This document shows, in pieces, positions 63,975 to 64,000 of a DNA stretch of 64,000 nucleotides. The translations under genes were made by a program, and so were the position numbers. Location of the stretch: assembly GCA_022841915.1 (NCBI GenBank), contig JALHQN010000013.1:85169-149168 (forward strand), in the 5' to 3' direction. A model generated the notes under the pieces. The model was not told the origin of the DNA. It did no database searches and saw nothing but the letters and a program-made list of their open reading frames with translations. Source of the stretch: Burkholderiales bacterium (lineage in GTDB: Bacteria > Pseudomonadota > Gammaproteobacteria > Burkholderiales > WYBJ01). Within the stretch, counting starts at the first letter, position 1. The number at the start of each line of letters is the position of its first letter.

Positions 63975-64000
63975 CTTCAAAGCCTCCTCGTCGACGGCTG

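Overview
The window is a 64 kb stretch of GC-rich DNA that looks like an uncultured betaproteobacterium of Burkholderiales type. That reading is inferred from gene content, not from a marker gene. It holds orphan Bug (TctC) periplasmic binding proteins next to catabolic enzymes, a Burkholderia-type arginine/lysine/ornithine decarboxylase, Mpl, two PilT ATPases, and strong GC bias at third codon positions. I found no rRNA, tRNA, CRISPR array or prophage. The only mobile DNA seen is a truncated transposase near 51.2-52.3 kb.

The main result is that three genes appear to be read through an in-frame UGA as selenocysteine (Sec). (1) At 694-1230 is a UGSC-family protein: UGA at 979 is followed at once by Gly-Ser-Cys, and a perfect 8-bp hairpin lies 11 nt downstream. 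It overlaps a conserved partner gene by ATGA (1227-2348). A paralogue of the partner lies alone at 16781-17839. (2) At 27918-28496 is an exported TlpA/thioredoxin-like protein whose CxxC motif has become Sec-Thr-Thr-Cys, with a 7-bp hairpin downstream. (3) At 27261-27833 is an exported peroxiredoxin with UGA in place of the peroxidatic Cys and no other Cys in the mature chain. Genes 2 and 3 lie in a row behind tspO and could form a cell-envelope peroxide-reducing pair built on two Sec proteins.

Layout. 0-2.4 kb: end of a TrkA-C protein, UGSC selenoprotein and partner. 2.5-8.3 kb: exported methyltransferase, UbiD-family decarboxylase, MetE-like protein and two Bug receptors. 8.6-16.6 kb: DUF2237, a FeeM-like N-acyltransferase, MliC-like lipoprotein, Ugd, an ACP/acyl-AMP ligase/PlsC fusion with an ABC-type binding protein, and a His-rich exported protein. 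16.8-25.0 kb: UGSC-partner paralogue, then a signalling and motility locus (HEAT-repeat Ser/Thr kinase, two PilT ATPases, PP2C phosphatase, adenylate cyclase-FHA). 25.1-29.1 kb: SDR, a decayed Bug pseudogene, the two exported selenoproteins and TspO. 29.3-33.0 kb: SDR, DUF35/thiolase-like pair, quinone oxidoreductase. 33.1-44.3 kb: DedA, PhoX, Mpl, arginase, MOT1 molybdate transporter, phosphoesterase, lactonase-like hydrolase, HtrA protease, an unknown exported protein and a histidine phosphatase. 44.4-48.1 kb: TPP enzyme, glutamine-amidotransferase-like hydrolase, tartrate-dehydrogenase-like enzyme. 48.5-52.3 kb: c-di-GMP pair (degenerate HD-GYP and EAL) and the transposase remnant. 52.3-64 kb: glycerophosphodiesterase, acetyltransferase, GMC oxidoreductase, M20 hydrolase, MoCF-domain protein, MFS exporter, Bug receptor, arginine-type decarboxylase and a cupin.

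Convergent gene pairs are often separated by strong hairpins (2372-2407, 30178-30209, 33724-33740), and Mpl is followed by a textbook intrinsic terminator. Several starts are non-ATG (GTG or TTG), chosen by Shine-Dalgarno position or by overlap with the gene before.
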